Shown here: positions 23,622 to 32,949 of the stretch, one piece after another | Position numbering within the stretch: the stretch's first letter is position 1 | Layout of the letters: the number at the start of each line of letters is the position of its first letter | Assembly: GCA_023391425.1 (NCBI GenBank) | Contig: JAEWAX010000008.1 | Location: 1 to 38,174, forward strand | DNA: 38,174 nucleotides | Direction of reading: 5' to 3' | Source: Bacillota bacterium | Lineage (GTDB): Bacteria; Bacillota; Clostridia; Acetivibrionales; DSM-1351 | Program-made: the position numbers and the translations under genes | Notes under the pieces: model-generated | The model's database searches: none | What the model saw: only the letters and a program-made list of their open reading frames with translations | What the model was told of the DNA's origin: nothing

Positions 23622-25814
23622 CTAGTCAACACGATTAAAGTGCAACAATTTACCTTTGAAATCGCCATACAACCCTGTCATTAATACTCCTCCATGCATT
23701 AAAGCAGCACCAGAATGCACACTTCCAGTCTCCTCATTGCGATAAAAGGCTTTTTCTTCCAAGCCTTTTAATTTGACTCTTCTACTATGATAATTGGGTC
23801 TATTTAGTACTTGTACATAAGTAACCAAAGCTTCACTTTTATCCTTAGCAACATATTCTACACAATTGAAATCCTGGTTTTCAAAAATGTTACTAATACG
23901 ATATAAGTCACCTGTACGAATTAAATCGTTATATTTATGGTATTGCTCGACCTGTTTAGGAATTAAATCTCTATCTTCTTGAGGTATTTTAGTAACATCA
24001 AGTTCATAACCAAAAGTACCTGAAAGTGCAACATATCCTCTTGTCTCAAAAGGTGTTGTTCTCCCAACTGTATGATTAGGACAATCACTAACATGAGCCC
24101 CCATTGTTGATACTGGATAAACCATTGATGTACCATGCTGAATTTTCAATCGTTCAATGGCATCAGTATCATCGGAGCACCAGATTTGTGGGCTATAGTA
24201 AAGCATTCCAGGGTCAAATCTCCCTCCTCCACCAGAGCAATTTTCTAATAGAATATGAGGGAAATCACTAGTTAAGCGTTCCATAACCTCGTAAACACCT
24301 AATACATACCTATGCCAAAGTTCTCTTTGACACTCTGGATCAAGTACACTGTTACCCACGTCGGTAATATGACGATTCATATCCCATTTTACATACTCAA
24401 TATTTGCACTGGATAAGATTTTCTTTAGGCTTCCATATATATAATCCCTTACTTCTTTTCTGGAATAATCCAATACATATTGATTTCTAGATAAGGAACC
24501 AACTCTGCCATCAATATGAATACACCAGTCTGGGTGTGCCCGATAAAGGTCAGAGTCTGGAGAAATCATTTCTGGTTCAAACCAGATACCAAATTTCATA
24601 CCTAACTTATTAACTTCGTCTACTAGATATTTGAGCCCACCTTTGATTTTATCCTCATTTACAACCCAATCACCTAGAGACATATTATCATCGTTTCTCT
24701 TGCCAAACCAGCCATCATCCATAACCAACATTTCAATTCCAAGTTTAGAGGCTTCCTTCGCAATGTCTATTAACTTCTGAGTATCAAAGTCAAAATAGGT
24801 TGCTTCCCAGTTATTAATTAAAATAGGACGTTTCTTATCCTTGTATTCTCCACGAATTAAGTGATTCCTGTACAAATCGTGGTAGGTTCTCGACATTTTC
24901 CCAAGTCCTTGGTCAGAATGCACCATAACTACCTCTGGTGCAGTAAATTCCTCCTGCGGTTGCAATCTCCATGAAAAATCATATGGATTAATACCCATAA
25001 CAACACGAGTTGTTCCAAACTGACAGCCTTCAGCTTGAGCAAAAAAGTTTCCAGAGTATACAAAGTTAAAACCAAATACCTCACCGGCATCCTCTGTTGC
25101 TGTTTTATCCATTACCGCAAGGAACGGGTTGTCCTGGTGATTATATCCTCCTCTTATTGAAGAAAGACCTTGTTTTCCGAAATTAATGGCTCTCCTGGAA
25201 ACATGACGTTCTCGTGCCCATGAACCATGCAATGTAATCATGTCCATATTGATACTGTCGAAATCAACACAAGCTGAAAGTACTCTTTTAAGACTAATAT
25301 TTTCGTTACCACAATTTTTCACCCTTACACTTCTAGTTATAACATCAAGATTTTCAAAGGTTGTATACACCAAAATTACTTGTAGCTTCAGATGATGATC
25401 CATACAAGTAATTTCTAATGTTGTGCAATCTTTCTCTTGTCCAAAGGTTGCTGGCAATCCTTCAAGCTTTGGTTTTCCACTATAAATTTTATGTGACACA
25501 TACGAAATACCACAAGCTGTCATACCAGATTTTGTTTCCACCTGTAAGCTAGGCTCTCTATAATCTCCTAAACCACTAGTTGAGTATTCCATAGGAAAGC
25601 TATCCAAGAATGCGATTCTATCACGGTTATTCTTACTAGGTACAAAAGGATGTTCTTCTAAACGCATAAGATAATTAACATCTTCATCATTTATCTTTGA
25701 ACCAAAATATACATGTCCTAAAAACTGCTCTTGGTCAACTATTGCAATAATATAACTTGTATCTTTTGCTTCAAGATTAAAAGATTTTGATTTCTCATTA
25801 AACCTAATACTCAT
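23622..25814 (-). CDS. Alpha-galactosidase, GH36
   Basis: 730 aa, the standard length of bacterial GH36 enzymes. NIEYVKWDMNRH (471-482) carries the nucleophile D478 and WCSDDTDAIERL (545-556) the acid/base D548; these numbers coincide with the Geobacillus AgaA/AgaB enzymes as I recall them. MDDGWFGKRNDD (365-376) and the N-terminal beta-sandwich (about 1-300) complete the architecture. There is no signal peptide, so it hydrolyses imported alpha-galactosides such as melibiose or raffinose family sugars. No transporter or sugar regulator is adjacent; the upstream GntR gene belongs to the citrate operon. A weak TTGAAA...TATAAA pair lies before the start codon. Confidence 0.94.
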   Translation of the reverse strand: MSIRFNEKSKSFNLEAKDTSYIIAIVDQEQFLGHVYFGSKINDEDVNYLMRLEEHPFVPSKNNRDRIAFLDSFPMEYSTSGLGDYREPSLQVETKSGMTACGISYVSHKIYSGKPKLEGLPATFGQEKDCTTLEITCMDHHLKLQVILVYTTFENLDVITRSVRVKNCGNENISLKRVLSACVDFDSINMDMITLHGSWARERHVSRRAINFGKQGLSSIRGGYNHQDNPFLAVMDKTATEDAGEVFGFNFVYSGNFFAQAEGCQFGTTRVVMGINPYDFSWRLQPQEEFTAPEVVMVHSDQGLGKMSRTYHDLYRNHLIRGEYKDKKRPILINNWEATYFDFDTQKLIDIAKEASKLGIEMLVMDDGWFGKRNDDNMSLGDWVVNEDKIKGGLKYLVDEVNKLGMKFGIWFEPEMISPDSDLYRAHPDWCIHIDGRVGSLSRNQYVLDYSRKEVRDYIYGSLKKILSSANIEYVKWDMNRHITDVGNSVLDPECQRELWHRYVLGVYEVMERLTSDFPHILLENCSGGGGRFDPGMLYYSPQIWCSDDTDAIERLKIQHGTSMVYPVSTMGAHVSDCPNHTVGRTTPFETRGYVALSGTFGYELDVTKIPQEDRDLIPKQVEQYHKYNDLIRTGDLYRISNIFENQDFNCVEYVAKDKSEALVTYVQVLNRPNYHSRRVKLKGLEEKAFYRNEETGSVHSGAALMHGGVLMTGLYGDFKGKLLHFNRVD

Positions 25815-25879
25815 AATTTCTATCCTCTTCTAAAATAATATTTATATCTATTTGTATATGAATTATTTCAAATTATAAA

Positions 25880-25914
25880 ACACAGAAACTTCATAAAAAA
25901 TCATTCATCTGTGT
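25880..25914 (-). terminator. Weak terminator candidate after the GntR gene
   Basis: Minus-strand ACACAGA...TCTGTGT with a 21-nt loop, followed by TTTATAATTTG. The stem is short; if inactive, the citrate operon would read into the alpha-galactosidase gene. Confidence 0.35.
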
Positions 25915-25958
25915 ACTTTGCTGTATTTATTGCAGTGTTTTATTAATTAGATTTAGTT

Positions 25959-26630
25959 TTATTTATTATGCTTCTCATTATAATTCTTACTAGCATTTCT
26001 AATATGGGCAATAGTGAGAGTTTCTGCAGTATCTGCATCCTTTTTGCTTATAGCTTCAAATATTGCTCTATGCTCTTCAAATGCCTTTGCTGGCCTTCCC
26101 GGTGTATCAAACGAATTATTTCTAGCGCTTTGTATATAATGATGAAAAGTACTAAGCATATGCATTAGTGGACTACTTTTACTAGCCTTGAAAATGATAT
26201 CATGGAATTTGGAGTCATATTTCATAAGTTGGTCTACATCATTCTTCATAGTGTAGAACTCCTCAAATTCAAGGGCCTCCTTTAATTGATTAATTTCTTC
26301 TTCTGTTATCTTTTCTGCTGCCCACCTAGCAGCAAGCCCTTCAATCCTCATCCTTATTGTAAAAATGTCTTCAACATCCTGATCAGTTACTCCCTTGACC
26401 ACAGCACCTTTATTAGGTATAGCTTGAACCAGACCTTCCAGTTCAAGCTGTCTGATAGCCTCTCGTATAGGTGTTCTGCTAACTCCAAGTTCTTCTGACA
26501 ATCGGAGTTCAATCAGGCTATCTCCGGGCTTATATACTCCTGTAAGGATTTGATTGCGAAGTTGAGCAAAAACCCTGCCCCTCAATGAATTCACTAAGTT
26601 TTCATTTTCATCATATTCAAGCTTAGCCAT
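25959..26630 (-). CDS. GntR-family regulator, FadR subfamily (FCD domain)
   Basis: 223 aa. The winged HTH is at about 15-80 (LSEELGVSRTPIREAIRQLE). The all-helical FCD domain (about 84-212) has the metal/ligand residues D139, H143 (YDSKFH), H187 (EEHRAI) and H209 (AHIRN). It would bind a small carboxylate, citrate or a related acid being natural guesses. It follows the aconitase gene by 100 bp and is probably the third gene of the Re-citrate synthase operon. A FadR-type site (TTGTATACAA core) overlies the operon promoter, implying feedback and autoregulation. Confidence 0.9.
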   Translation of the reverse strand: MAKLEYDENENLVNSLRGRVFAQLRNQILTGVYKPGDSLIELRLSEELGVSRTPIREAIRQLELEGLVQAIPNKGAVVKGVTDQDVEDIFTIRMRIEGLAARWAAEKITEEEINQLKEALEFEEFYTMKNDVDQLMKYDSKFHDIIFKASKSSPLMHMLSTFHHYIQSARNNSFDTPGRPAKAFEEHRAIFEAISKKDADTAETLTIAHIRNASKNYNEKHNK

Positions 26631-26659
26631 GTTTCTACTCCCTAAGGTGATTTTATTCT

Positions 26660-26712
26660 GTGGAACTAACCCCTCTCTTTACGGAATTGTCAGAATTAGA
26701 AGTTAGTTCCAC
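26660..26712 (-). repeat. 11-bp inverted repeat between aconitase and GntR genes
   Basis: GTGGAACTAAC (26660-26670) and GTTAGTTCCAC (26702-26712), perfect arms with a 31-nt loop. No U-tract follows on the minus strand, so an mRNA processing or stabilising hairpin is more likely than a terminator. Confidence 0.5.
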
Positions 26713-26730
26713 CAGCTTAAATAAATCTCT

Positions 26731-28659
26731 TTATTTGCTCTGATTACGAGTAAAGTTTAGCAATCCACCAGCAAGTATCATCTGAACCTGTCTATCCGAT
26801 AATGATACCTTTACATTAAACTGAGTGTTCTTAGTTAAATTCTTTACTACTATAGTATCAGCATTTTTTACTTGTTCTATTGCATTTTCTATTACGAGCT
26901 CGTCATTCATATCAATTACATCATAATCTGCTTCATTTTCAAAGGTCATTGGTATAATACCTGAATTAATCAGATTTGCCATATGAATTCTTGCAAATGA
27001 CTTTGCAATAACTCCCTTTACCCCTAATTGTAATGGAGCTAATGCAGCATGTTCTCTACTTGAACCTTGTCCATAGTTTGAACCACCTATTATAAATCCA
27101 CCACCATTAGCTTTTGCTCTTGTTGGGAATTCTGGGTCACAAGGTGTCAAACAGTATTCTGCAAGGTGAGGTACATTTGATCTAAATGGAAGCAGTTTTG
27201 CATTTGATGGCATAATATGGTCAGTTGTTATATTGTCTCCAACCTTAATCAAGGCTTTACCAGTAACCTTTTCAGTCAATGCCTTATTAAGTGGGAAAGG
27301 CTTAATATTTGGTCCTCTAACAACCTCTACATCATTTCCCTCTGGTGCTGGAGCTAAAACCATATTATCATTAATTAAAAATTCTTGTGGCATTTCAATT
27401 TTTGGTGCAGTTCCTAGTTCTCTAGGATCAGTGAGCACACCTGTAAGAGCACTTGCTGCTGCAACCTCTGGGCTTACTAAGTATACCTTAGCAGAGGTAG
27501 TTCCGCTTCTTCCTTCAAAGTTTCTGTTAAAAGTTCTTAGAGATATAGCATCTGTGCATGGTGCCTGTCCCATACCTATACATGGTCCACAAGCTGATTC
27601 AAGAATTCTTGCACCTGCTGCGACCATATCTGCCAATGCACCATTTTGAGCTAACATAGTCAATACCTGTTTTGAACCTGGCGCAATAACCAAGCTTACA
27701 TTAGGATTTATTGTTTTCCCTTTAAGTATCGCAGCAACCTTCATCATATCCATGTATGAAGAGTTTGTACAACTTCCTATGGCAACCTGATCAACTTTTA
27801 ATTTACCGATAGTAGAAATCTTTTCTACATTATCTGGGCTGTGTGGCTTCGCTGCCATCGGCTCAATTGTCGCTAAATCTATAACTATATGTTCATCATA
27901 ATTTGCATCTGCATCTGGCAAAAGTTCAGTCCAATCCTGCTCTCTACCTTGTGCTTTTAAGAAGGAATGTGTGACTTCATCGCTTGGGAATATTGAGGTT
28001 GTTGCTCCCAACTCTGCTCCCATGTTTGTAATTGTAGCTCTTTCAGGTACAGTAAGTGTTTTTATGCCTTCTCCAGCATATTCAATTACCTTACCAACTC
28101 CACCTTTAACAGTCATAACTCTTAGAACTTCAAGTATAATGTCTTTTGCTGTTGACCAAGCATTTAGCTTACCCTTTAATTCAACCTTGCAAACCTTTGG
28201 CATTGGTAAATAGTATGGTCCGCCACCCATAGCAACAGCAACATCAAGTCCGCCTGCTCCAATAGCCAGCATTCCTATACCTCCACCAGTTGGAGTATGG
28301 CTGTCAGAGCCAAGTAAAGTCATACCTGGTACACCAAAACGCTCTAATTGTACCTGGTGACAAATTCCATTTCCAGGCTTTGAAAAATATATTCCATGTT
28401 TTGATGTAACTGTTTGTATATATTTGTGGTCATCAGCATTTTCAAAACCAGCCTGCAAGGTGTTATGATCAATGTATGCAACTGATTTCTTTGTCTTTAC
28501 TCTAGGCATACCAATTGCCTCAAACTGCAAATATGCCATTGTACCTGTTGAATCCTGTGTTAGTGTTTGGTCAATCTTAATAGAAATTTCACTACCAGTT
28601 ATCATTTCCCCACTCACTAAATGATTTTTAATTATTTTTTGTGCTAAATTTAAACCCAT
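26731..28659 (-). CDS. acnA: Aconitate hydratase, short clostridial/archaeal type
   Basis: 642 aa, shorter than the ~900-aa AcnA but covering domains 1-3 and the swivel domain 4. Cluster ligands are C297 in GSCTNSS and C357/C360 in CGPCIG. GSDSHTPTGGG (117-127) and GGSNYGQGSSREHAA in domain 4 are the substrate-binding signatures. It isomerises citrate and isocitrate through aconitate with a 4Fe-4S cluster. AGGAGG lies 7 nt before the ATG. It is 106 bp downstream of Re-citrate synthase, so the first two steps from oxaloacetate and acetyl-CoA toward 2-oxoglutarate and glutamate are made together; no isocitrate dehydrogenase gene is nearby. An isopropylmalate-isomerase-like activity is less likely. 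Confidence 0.9.
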   Translation of the reverse strand: MGLNLAQKIIKNHLVSGEMITGSEISIKIDQTLTQDSTGTMAYLQFEAIGMPRVKTKKSVAYIDHNTLQAGFENADDHKYIQTVTSKHGIYFSKPGNGICHQVQLERFGVPGMTLLGSDSHTPTGGGIGMLAIGAGGLDVAVAMGGGPYYLPMPKVCKVELKGKLNAWSTAKDIILEVLRVMTVKGGVGKVIEYAGEGIKTLTVPERATITNMGAELGATTSIFPSDEVTHSFLKAQGREQDWTELLPDADANYDEHIVIDLATIEPMAAKPHSPDNVEKISTIGKLKVDQVAIGSCTNSSYMDMMKVAAILKGKTINPNVSLVIAPGSKQVLTMLAQNGALADMVAAGARILESACGPCIGMGQAPCTDAISLRTFNRNFEGRSGTTSAKVYLVSPEVAAASALTGVLTDPRELGTAPKIEMPQEFLINDNMVLAPAPEGNDVEVVRGPNIKPFPLNKALTEKVTGKALIKVGDNITTDHIMPSNAKLLPFRSNVPHLAEYCLTPCDPEFPTRAKANGGGFIIGGSNYGQGSSREHAALAPLQLGVKGVIAKSFARIHMANLINSGIIPMTFENEADYDVIDMNDELVIENAIEQVKNADTIVVKNLTKNTQFNVKVSLSDRQVQMILAGGLLNFTRNQSK

Positions 28660-28765
28660 TTTAGTCCTCCTATATTGTTTTTCCTTTACTTTTGTTTAAT
28701 AAATTTAATTTTTATGTTTAATTACTATTTTATAATATCATTTTTTAGTCATAAACCATAGTAAT

Positions 28766-30145
28766 TTATTCTTTAACAGGAATTAAGCTTGGTTCTATTG
28801 CTTGTATTCCTTTTAGCATTTCCTTATCGCTAATAGAAGTATTTCTGCCAGATTGATATTGTTCATCAATCCATTCTTTAATTTTAGCAACTCTAGCGTC
28901 CTTCTTATCAATCATAGCTTTTCCTGACAAACGGAAATTATTATTTATCCAAAGTGCTATACCTGCAAGGCCTGAAGTTTGGGTGATTGCAATGCCAATA
29001 GGTCTGTTTAGTATCTTAGCGGTATTAAAGATATTATATATCTCCTCATCCTTTAAAAGTCCGTCAGCATGAATTCCTGCTTGTGTAACATTAAAATGCC
29101 TTCCTACAAAAGGTGTTCTAGGTGGAATCTCGTAGTCAAGCTCTCTTTCATAATAATCAGCTATTTCTGATATTACAGTAGTATCCATTCCATCTGTTGT
29201 TCCTCTAAGTGAAGCATACTCAAATACCATAGCCTCAAGTGGAGTATTCCCTGTACGTTCACCAATTCCAAGAAGTGAACAGTTTACAGAAGAACAGCCG
29301 TATAGCCATGCTGTCGCAGAATTATCCACCGCTTTGTAGAAATCATTATGACCGTGCCATTCTATCAGTTCACTTGGGAAACCAGCATGGTGTCTTAGTC
29401 CATATATTATGCCAGGAACACTTCTTGGTAAGGCTACTCCCGGATATGTAACTCCATAGCCCATAGTATCGCATGCCCTTAATTTTATTGGAACTCCGCT
29501 TTCATCCATCAGCTTTCTAAGCTCTAATGCAAAAGGAACAACAAAACCGTAGAAGTCTGCTCTAGTTATATCTTCTAGATGGCATCTTGGCTTAATTCCA
29601 ACATCAAGAGCCTCTTTAATAACACTTAAGTAGCCTTCCATAGCCTGCTTTCTAGTCTTTTTCAGTTTCCTAAATATATGATAATCAGAGCAACTGACCA
29701 AGAAACCTGTCTCTTTCATTCCCATTTCCTTAGCAAGCTGGAAATCACTCTTTGATGCCCTTATCCAACTAGTTACCTCAGGGAATTTATATCCCTTTTC
29801 CAAACATTTGTATACTGCTTCTTTGTCCTTGTCACTATAAAGGAAAAATTCCGTCTGGCGAATGATACCATTTGGTCCACCTAATTTATGAAGATAGTCA
29901 TAAAGTGTGACAATTTGCTGCACTGTATATGGTGCTCTTGATTGCTGTCCATCTCTAAAAGTAGTGTCTGTTAACCAAATCTCATCAGCTGGATTCATTG
30001 GAACTCTACGATGATTGAAAGCGCATTTAGGCACTTCATCATAGTTAAAAATCTCTCTATAGAGATTGGGCTCAGAAACATTCTGAAGAGAATATCTATA
30101 CTGAGTTTGCTCTAATGTATTTGACTTCTTATTAAACTCAATCAT
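28766..30145 (-). CDS. Re-citrate synthase (homocitrate synthase-like, HMGL family)
   Basis: 459 aa from ATG 30145 with GGGAGG 6 nt upstream; the longer frame to 30175 would bury that site. DTTFRDGQQ (60-68) is the catalytic/metal motif of the HMGL/isopropylmalate-synthase barrel, and EWHGHND (262-268; H264, H266) provides the second metal ligand set. There is no C-terminal leucine-type regulatory domain. The length and the opening region match the Re-face-specific citrate synthase first identified in Clostridium kluyveri, as I recall it. It condenses acetyl-CoA and oxaloacetate in place of ordinary citrate synthase. A downstream aconitase gene makes citrate synthesis more likely than homocitrate synthesis. 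Confidence 0.87.
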   Translation of the reverse strand: MIEFNKKSNTLEQTQYRYSLQNVSEPNLYREIFNYDEVPKCAFNHRRVPMNPADEIWLTDTTFRDGQQSRAPYTVQQIVTLYDYLHKLGGPNGIIRQTEFFLYSDKDKEAVYKCLEKGYKFPEVTSWIRASKSDFQLAKEMGMKETGFLVSCSDYHIFRKLKKTRKQAMEGYLSVIKEALDVGIKPRCHLEDITRADFYGFVVPFALELRKLMDESGVPIKLRACDTMGYGVTYPGVALPRSVPGIIYGLRHHAGFPSELIEWHGHNDFYKAVDNSATAWLYGCSSVNCSLLGIGERTGNTPLEAMVFEYASLRGTTDGMDTTVISEIADYYERELDYEIPPRTPFVGRHFNVTQAGIHADGLLKDEEIYNIFNTAKILNRPIGIAITQTSGLAGIALWINNNFRLSGKAMIDKKDARVAKIKEWIDEQYQSGRNTSISDKEMLKGIQAIEPSLIPVKE

Positions 30146-30237
30146 TTTATTACCTCCCAAAAATATAAAATCCACATCACCTAAATCTAATCACCTAAAT
30201 CAAATGTGCTATTTAATAATCTAATTTCTCTGTATGT

Positions 30238-30263
30238 GTGTATAATTGTATACAATTATACAC
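30238..30263. promoter_or_regulatory. 26-bp perfect palindrome, candidate GntR/FCD operator
   Basis: Half-site GTGTATAATTGTA (30238-30250) is followed directly by its exact reverse complement (30251-30263), so the dyad has no gap. The centre TTGTATACAA is the FadR-subfamily operator type. It covers the -10 box and most of the spacer of the Re-citrate synthase promoter. Confidence 0.8.
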
Positions 30264-30273
30264 TTGGTGTCAA
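30245..30273 (-). promoter_or_regulatory. Promoter of the Re-citrate synthase - aconitase - GntR operon
   Basis: Minus strand TTGACA (30268-30273), 17-bp spacer, TACAAT (30245-30250). Consensus -35 and 5/6 -10. Predicted leader about 95 nt. The overlaid palindrome indicates repression by blocking RNA polymerase. Confidence 0.85.
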
Positions 30274-30427
30274 TAATAATTGGAAGTATAAAGGAGTTTT
30301 TTTACTCTACTTTTATCATAATTTTAATAAATATAGAGGTATAAGCAGGAATCCACCACTTTTTGTAGAATAGTACAAGGTATATTATTTTATCAATTTA
30401 ATTTTTGCTATATATCGGGGGGATATT

Positions 30428-31681
30428 ATGAAAAATGAAGATTCAAATGTGGCTAAGAGCAATAGACTTGTTATAATCGGTGCCATAAACTGTTTAGTAT
30501 TATGCATTATCGGAGGTATTATCAGTGGGAAACCAGTCTTCGCAATTTATACTCTTTTTGCCTGTGCCATATCCTGTTTTGTTTTAGCTTTTACGACAGG
30601 TTATCGGTATAAAACTATAATTAAAAAATTTTCGGGTGATTTAGACGGCTTCAAATCTGGTGATTTCTCTCATATGATTGAGCCAAAAGCTTATGGAATT
30701 CTAAGCTTCGTTGCTTCAGTAGTTAATCTTGTAATAAGTGATATTCGTACACTTATTGAAGGTTTTTTCAATCTTTCCTTATCCATCACTCAGGCATCGA
30801 GAAAAGTTACTTCAACTTCTGAAAATGCCATCAGTGCAATTCAAGAGATATCTAAGACTATCGATGAGATAGCGAAGGGTGCCTCCTCTCAAGCTGAAGA
30901 AGCTCAGTTAGGAGTACAGGTTGTCGATAAACTTTCTGATCAAATAAATTTTGTTTATGAAAGCTATAGTGGTATTACAAACGAAACAAATAAAATTATC
31001 GACTTAAATACTGTTGGTCTCAAAGCTGTTACTACTTTAAGAGATAAATCAAAAGAAACCTATGAAACTTCTGAAAAAATATTTGCAGTTGTTGAAAATC
31101 TAACAAATACGACTAAAGATATCGGTCTATTCGTTGAATCCATTGAAAATATTGCTGAGCAGACCAATCTATTAGCTCTAAATGCTGCTATTGAAGCTGC
31201 AAGAGCTGGTGAAGCCGGAAAAGGATTTGCAGTTGTTGCTGACGAAGTTCGTAAGTTAGCAGATCAGAGTAGAAAATCTACTGAAGAGATTAACAATATG
31301 ATGCAAAGTATTGAAGAAGAATCAGCTTTGGCCATCTCCTCAATGGAAATTATGAAGAAGGTTTCTCAAGACCAGAACTTAGCCGTTGACAAAACTAATA
31401 GTTCCTTTAATGATATTGCAAATGCTATAGAATACATTGTATCAAAGATTAACGATGTAAACACAGCAGTTATTAAGATGCAAGACGACAAGAGTGAAGT
31501 TATTAGTTCAATTGAAAACATTTCTTCTGTATCTCAGCAGACTGCTGCATCGAGTGAAGAAGTAGCTGCTACAACTGAAAATCAGCTTAAAACTCTCGAT
31601 GATATGAAAATTGCTGCCGAAAGTTTAGATCAGTTAGTTAAACAACTTGATATAAAATTGAAAAAGTATAAACTTAGATAA
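30428..31681 (+). CDS. Methyl-accepting chemotaxis protein without a periplasmic sensor domain
   Basis: 417 aa. Two membrane helices (about 13-32 and 37-57) are separated by only a few residues, so there is no extracellular ligand domain. A short linker leads to a long coiled-coil signalling domain with the conserved hairpin tip EQTNLLALNAAIEAARAGEA (244-263). It would signal to CheA/CheW, sensing either membrane state or a partner protein. GGGGGG lies upstream of the ATG. Divergent from the citrate operon and monocistronic, with a strong terminator. No chemotaxis genes are adjacent. Confidence 0.9.
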   Translation: MKNEDSNVAKSNRLVIIGAINCLVLCIIGGIISGKPVFAIYTLFACAISCFVLAFTTGYRYKTIIKKFSGDLDGFKSGDFSHMIEPKAYGILSFVASVVNLVISDIRTLIEGFFNLSLSITQASRKVTSTSENAISAIQEISKTIDEIAKGASSQAEEAQLGVQVVDKLSDQINFVYESYSGITNETNKIIDLNTVGLKAVTTLRDKSKETYETSEKIFAVVENLTNTTKDIGLFVESIENIAEQTNLLALNAAIEAARAGEAGKGFAVVADEVRKLADQSRKSTEEINNMMQSIEEESALAISSMEIMKKVSQDQNLAVDKTNSSFNDIANAIEYIVSKINDVNTAVIKMQDDKSEVISSIENISSVSQQTAASSEEVAATTENQLKTLDDMKIAAESLDQLVKQLDIKLKKYKLR

Positions 31682-31702
31682 TTTAGATTTCATCAAAAAA
31701 GG

Positions 31703-31744
31703 GTCTTGCTAGTTGATTAATTATCAATTAGCAAGACTTTTCTT
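31703..31744 (+). terminator. Terminator of the chemoreceptor gene
   Basis: 15-bp arms (31703-31717 and 31723-31737, GTCTTGCTA...TAGCAAGAC) with one G-U pair, a 5-nt loop, and then TTTTCTT. It starts 22 bp past the stop codon. Confidence 0.88.
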
Positions 31745-31823
31745 GTTGGTAGTGTAAATAGTTTTGTGTATGAAGAAGTTTCAACTTAATGATGGTTATC
31801 AATTGATGGTTAACAATTTGTAA

Positions 31824-31850
31824 AGTATTAACTTTAATAAAATTAATACT
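31824..31850 (-). terminator. Weak terminator overlapping the stop of the sugar-binding protein gene
   Basis: Arms AGTATTAA (31824-31831) and TTAATACT (31843-31850). On the minus strand the stem includes the TAA stop and is followed by TTACAAATTG. AT-only stem, so low strength. Confidence 0.35.
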
Positions 31851-32838
31851 GACGTTCAGGAAGTAACGCCGCTGCTTGATCAGCCGAATATACTTTTTCC
31901 TCTACATTCTGAGATTTCTCAATCTTCTCTCCATTTAAAATCTGCTTTGCCAATTTTGCTACTCTTGGACCATGTAATGGGTTGCATTCTATAGACGCAT
32001 TCATTTCACCTGCTATCATAGACTCAAATGCAGCTCTTACTGCATCAAAAGAAACAATTACTATATCCTTTCCTGGCTTTTTTCCTACTGCCTTTATTGC
32101 ATCAATTGCACCAAATGACATATTATCATTCTGCGAAACTACTACATCAATTTTGTTATATTTCTTTAAAAGAACTTTCATGACTTCCTGCCCTTTAGCT
32201 TGTGTAAATTCGCCTGATTGCTCTTCTAAAACATTAAAATTCTGGTATAGTTTGATGGTATCATCAAATCCCTTTGTGCGCCCAATTGTTGCCGATGAAC
32301 CAACTGTACCCTTAAGTACAACAATGTTATATTTTTCTTTTTCTCTTCCTTGTCTTTTTGTATAATCCACCAACCATTTTGCTGCATTTTCTCCTTCCTT
32401 TTCAAAGTTAGAGCCTACCCAACAGGTATATAAGGAAGAATCCGATACGTTAATCCTTCTATCTACTATAATGACTGGAATCCCAGCTGCCTTGGCCTCC
32501 ATTAAAACAGATTCCCAACCGCTTTCTGTAACTGGTGCAATAACAATAATATCAACTTCCTGGGCAATAAAATCTCTAACTGCCTTAATCTGATTTTCCT
32601 GTTTTTGCTGAGCATCCGAGTAAATCAACTCAAAACCATTTTCACTGGACAATGCAGACTTCATAGATTTCGTATTAGCTATACGCCAGTCACTTTCTGC
32701 CCCGACTTGTGAAAAGCCAATTCGAATTAAATCTTCATTTGATGCTTCTTCATTATAATTCTTTGATATGTTACACCCCACCAGTATGATACTCACAGAA
32801 AATAAGCATATAAACAATAATAATATTTTACTTTTCAG
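31843..32838 (-). CDS. Sugar-binding lipoprotein (YtfQ/ribose-binding type), probable sensor partner
   Basis: 331 aa if started at CTG 32838. The mature part closely resembles the galactofuranose-binding YtfQ: GFSQVGAESDWRIANTKSM, DAQQKQENQIKAVRDFIAQ, GEFTQAKGQEVM. With the CTG start the N-terminus reads M-KSKILLLFICLFSVSIILVGC, a proper lipoprotein signal with lipobox LVGC (Cys22), and AGGAGG lies 8 nt upstream. The alternative TTG at 32817 has no ribosome binding site and no basic n-region. No permease or ATPase gene follows. It is the last gene after the response regulator and kinase, so it may present bound sugar to the kinase, as XylFII does for LytS in C. beijerinckii. Confidence 0.85.
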   Translation of the reverse strand: MKSKILLLFICLFSVSIILVGCNISKNYNEEASNEDLIRIGFSQVGAESDWRIANTKSMKSALSSENGFELIYSDAQQKQENQIKAVRDFIAQEVDIIVIAPVTESGWESVLMEAKAAGIPVIIVDRRINVSDSSLYTCWVGSNFEKEGENAAKWLVDYTKRQGREKEKYNIVVLKGTVGSSATIGRTKGFDDTIKLYQNFNVLEEQSGEFTQAKGQEVMKVLLKKYNKIDVVVSQNDNMSFGAIDAIKAVGKKPGKDIVIVSFDAVRAAFESMIAGEMNASIECNPLHGPRVAKLAKQILNGEKIEKSQNVEEKVYSADQAAALLPERQY

Positions 32839-32949
32839 ATTTGGTACCTCCTATCTACATATACAAAAGAAAAACAAAAAGCAAATTCTTGTATATTTTT
32901 ATTGTACTATAATGTCAAGCATTATGACATTATTTTAAAAATATTTAAA

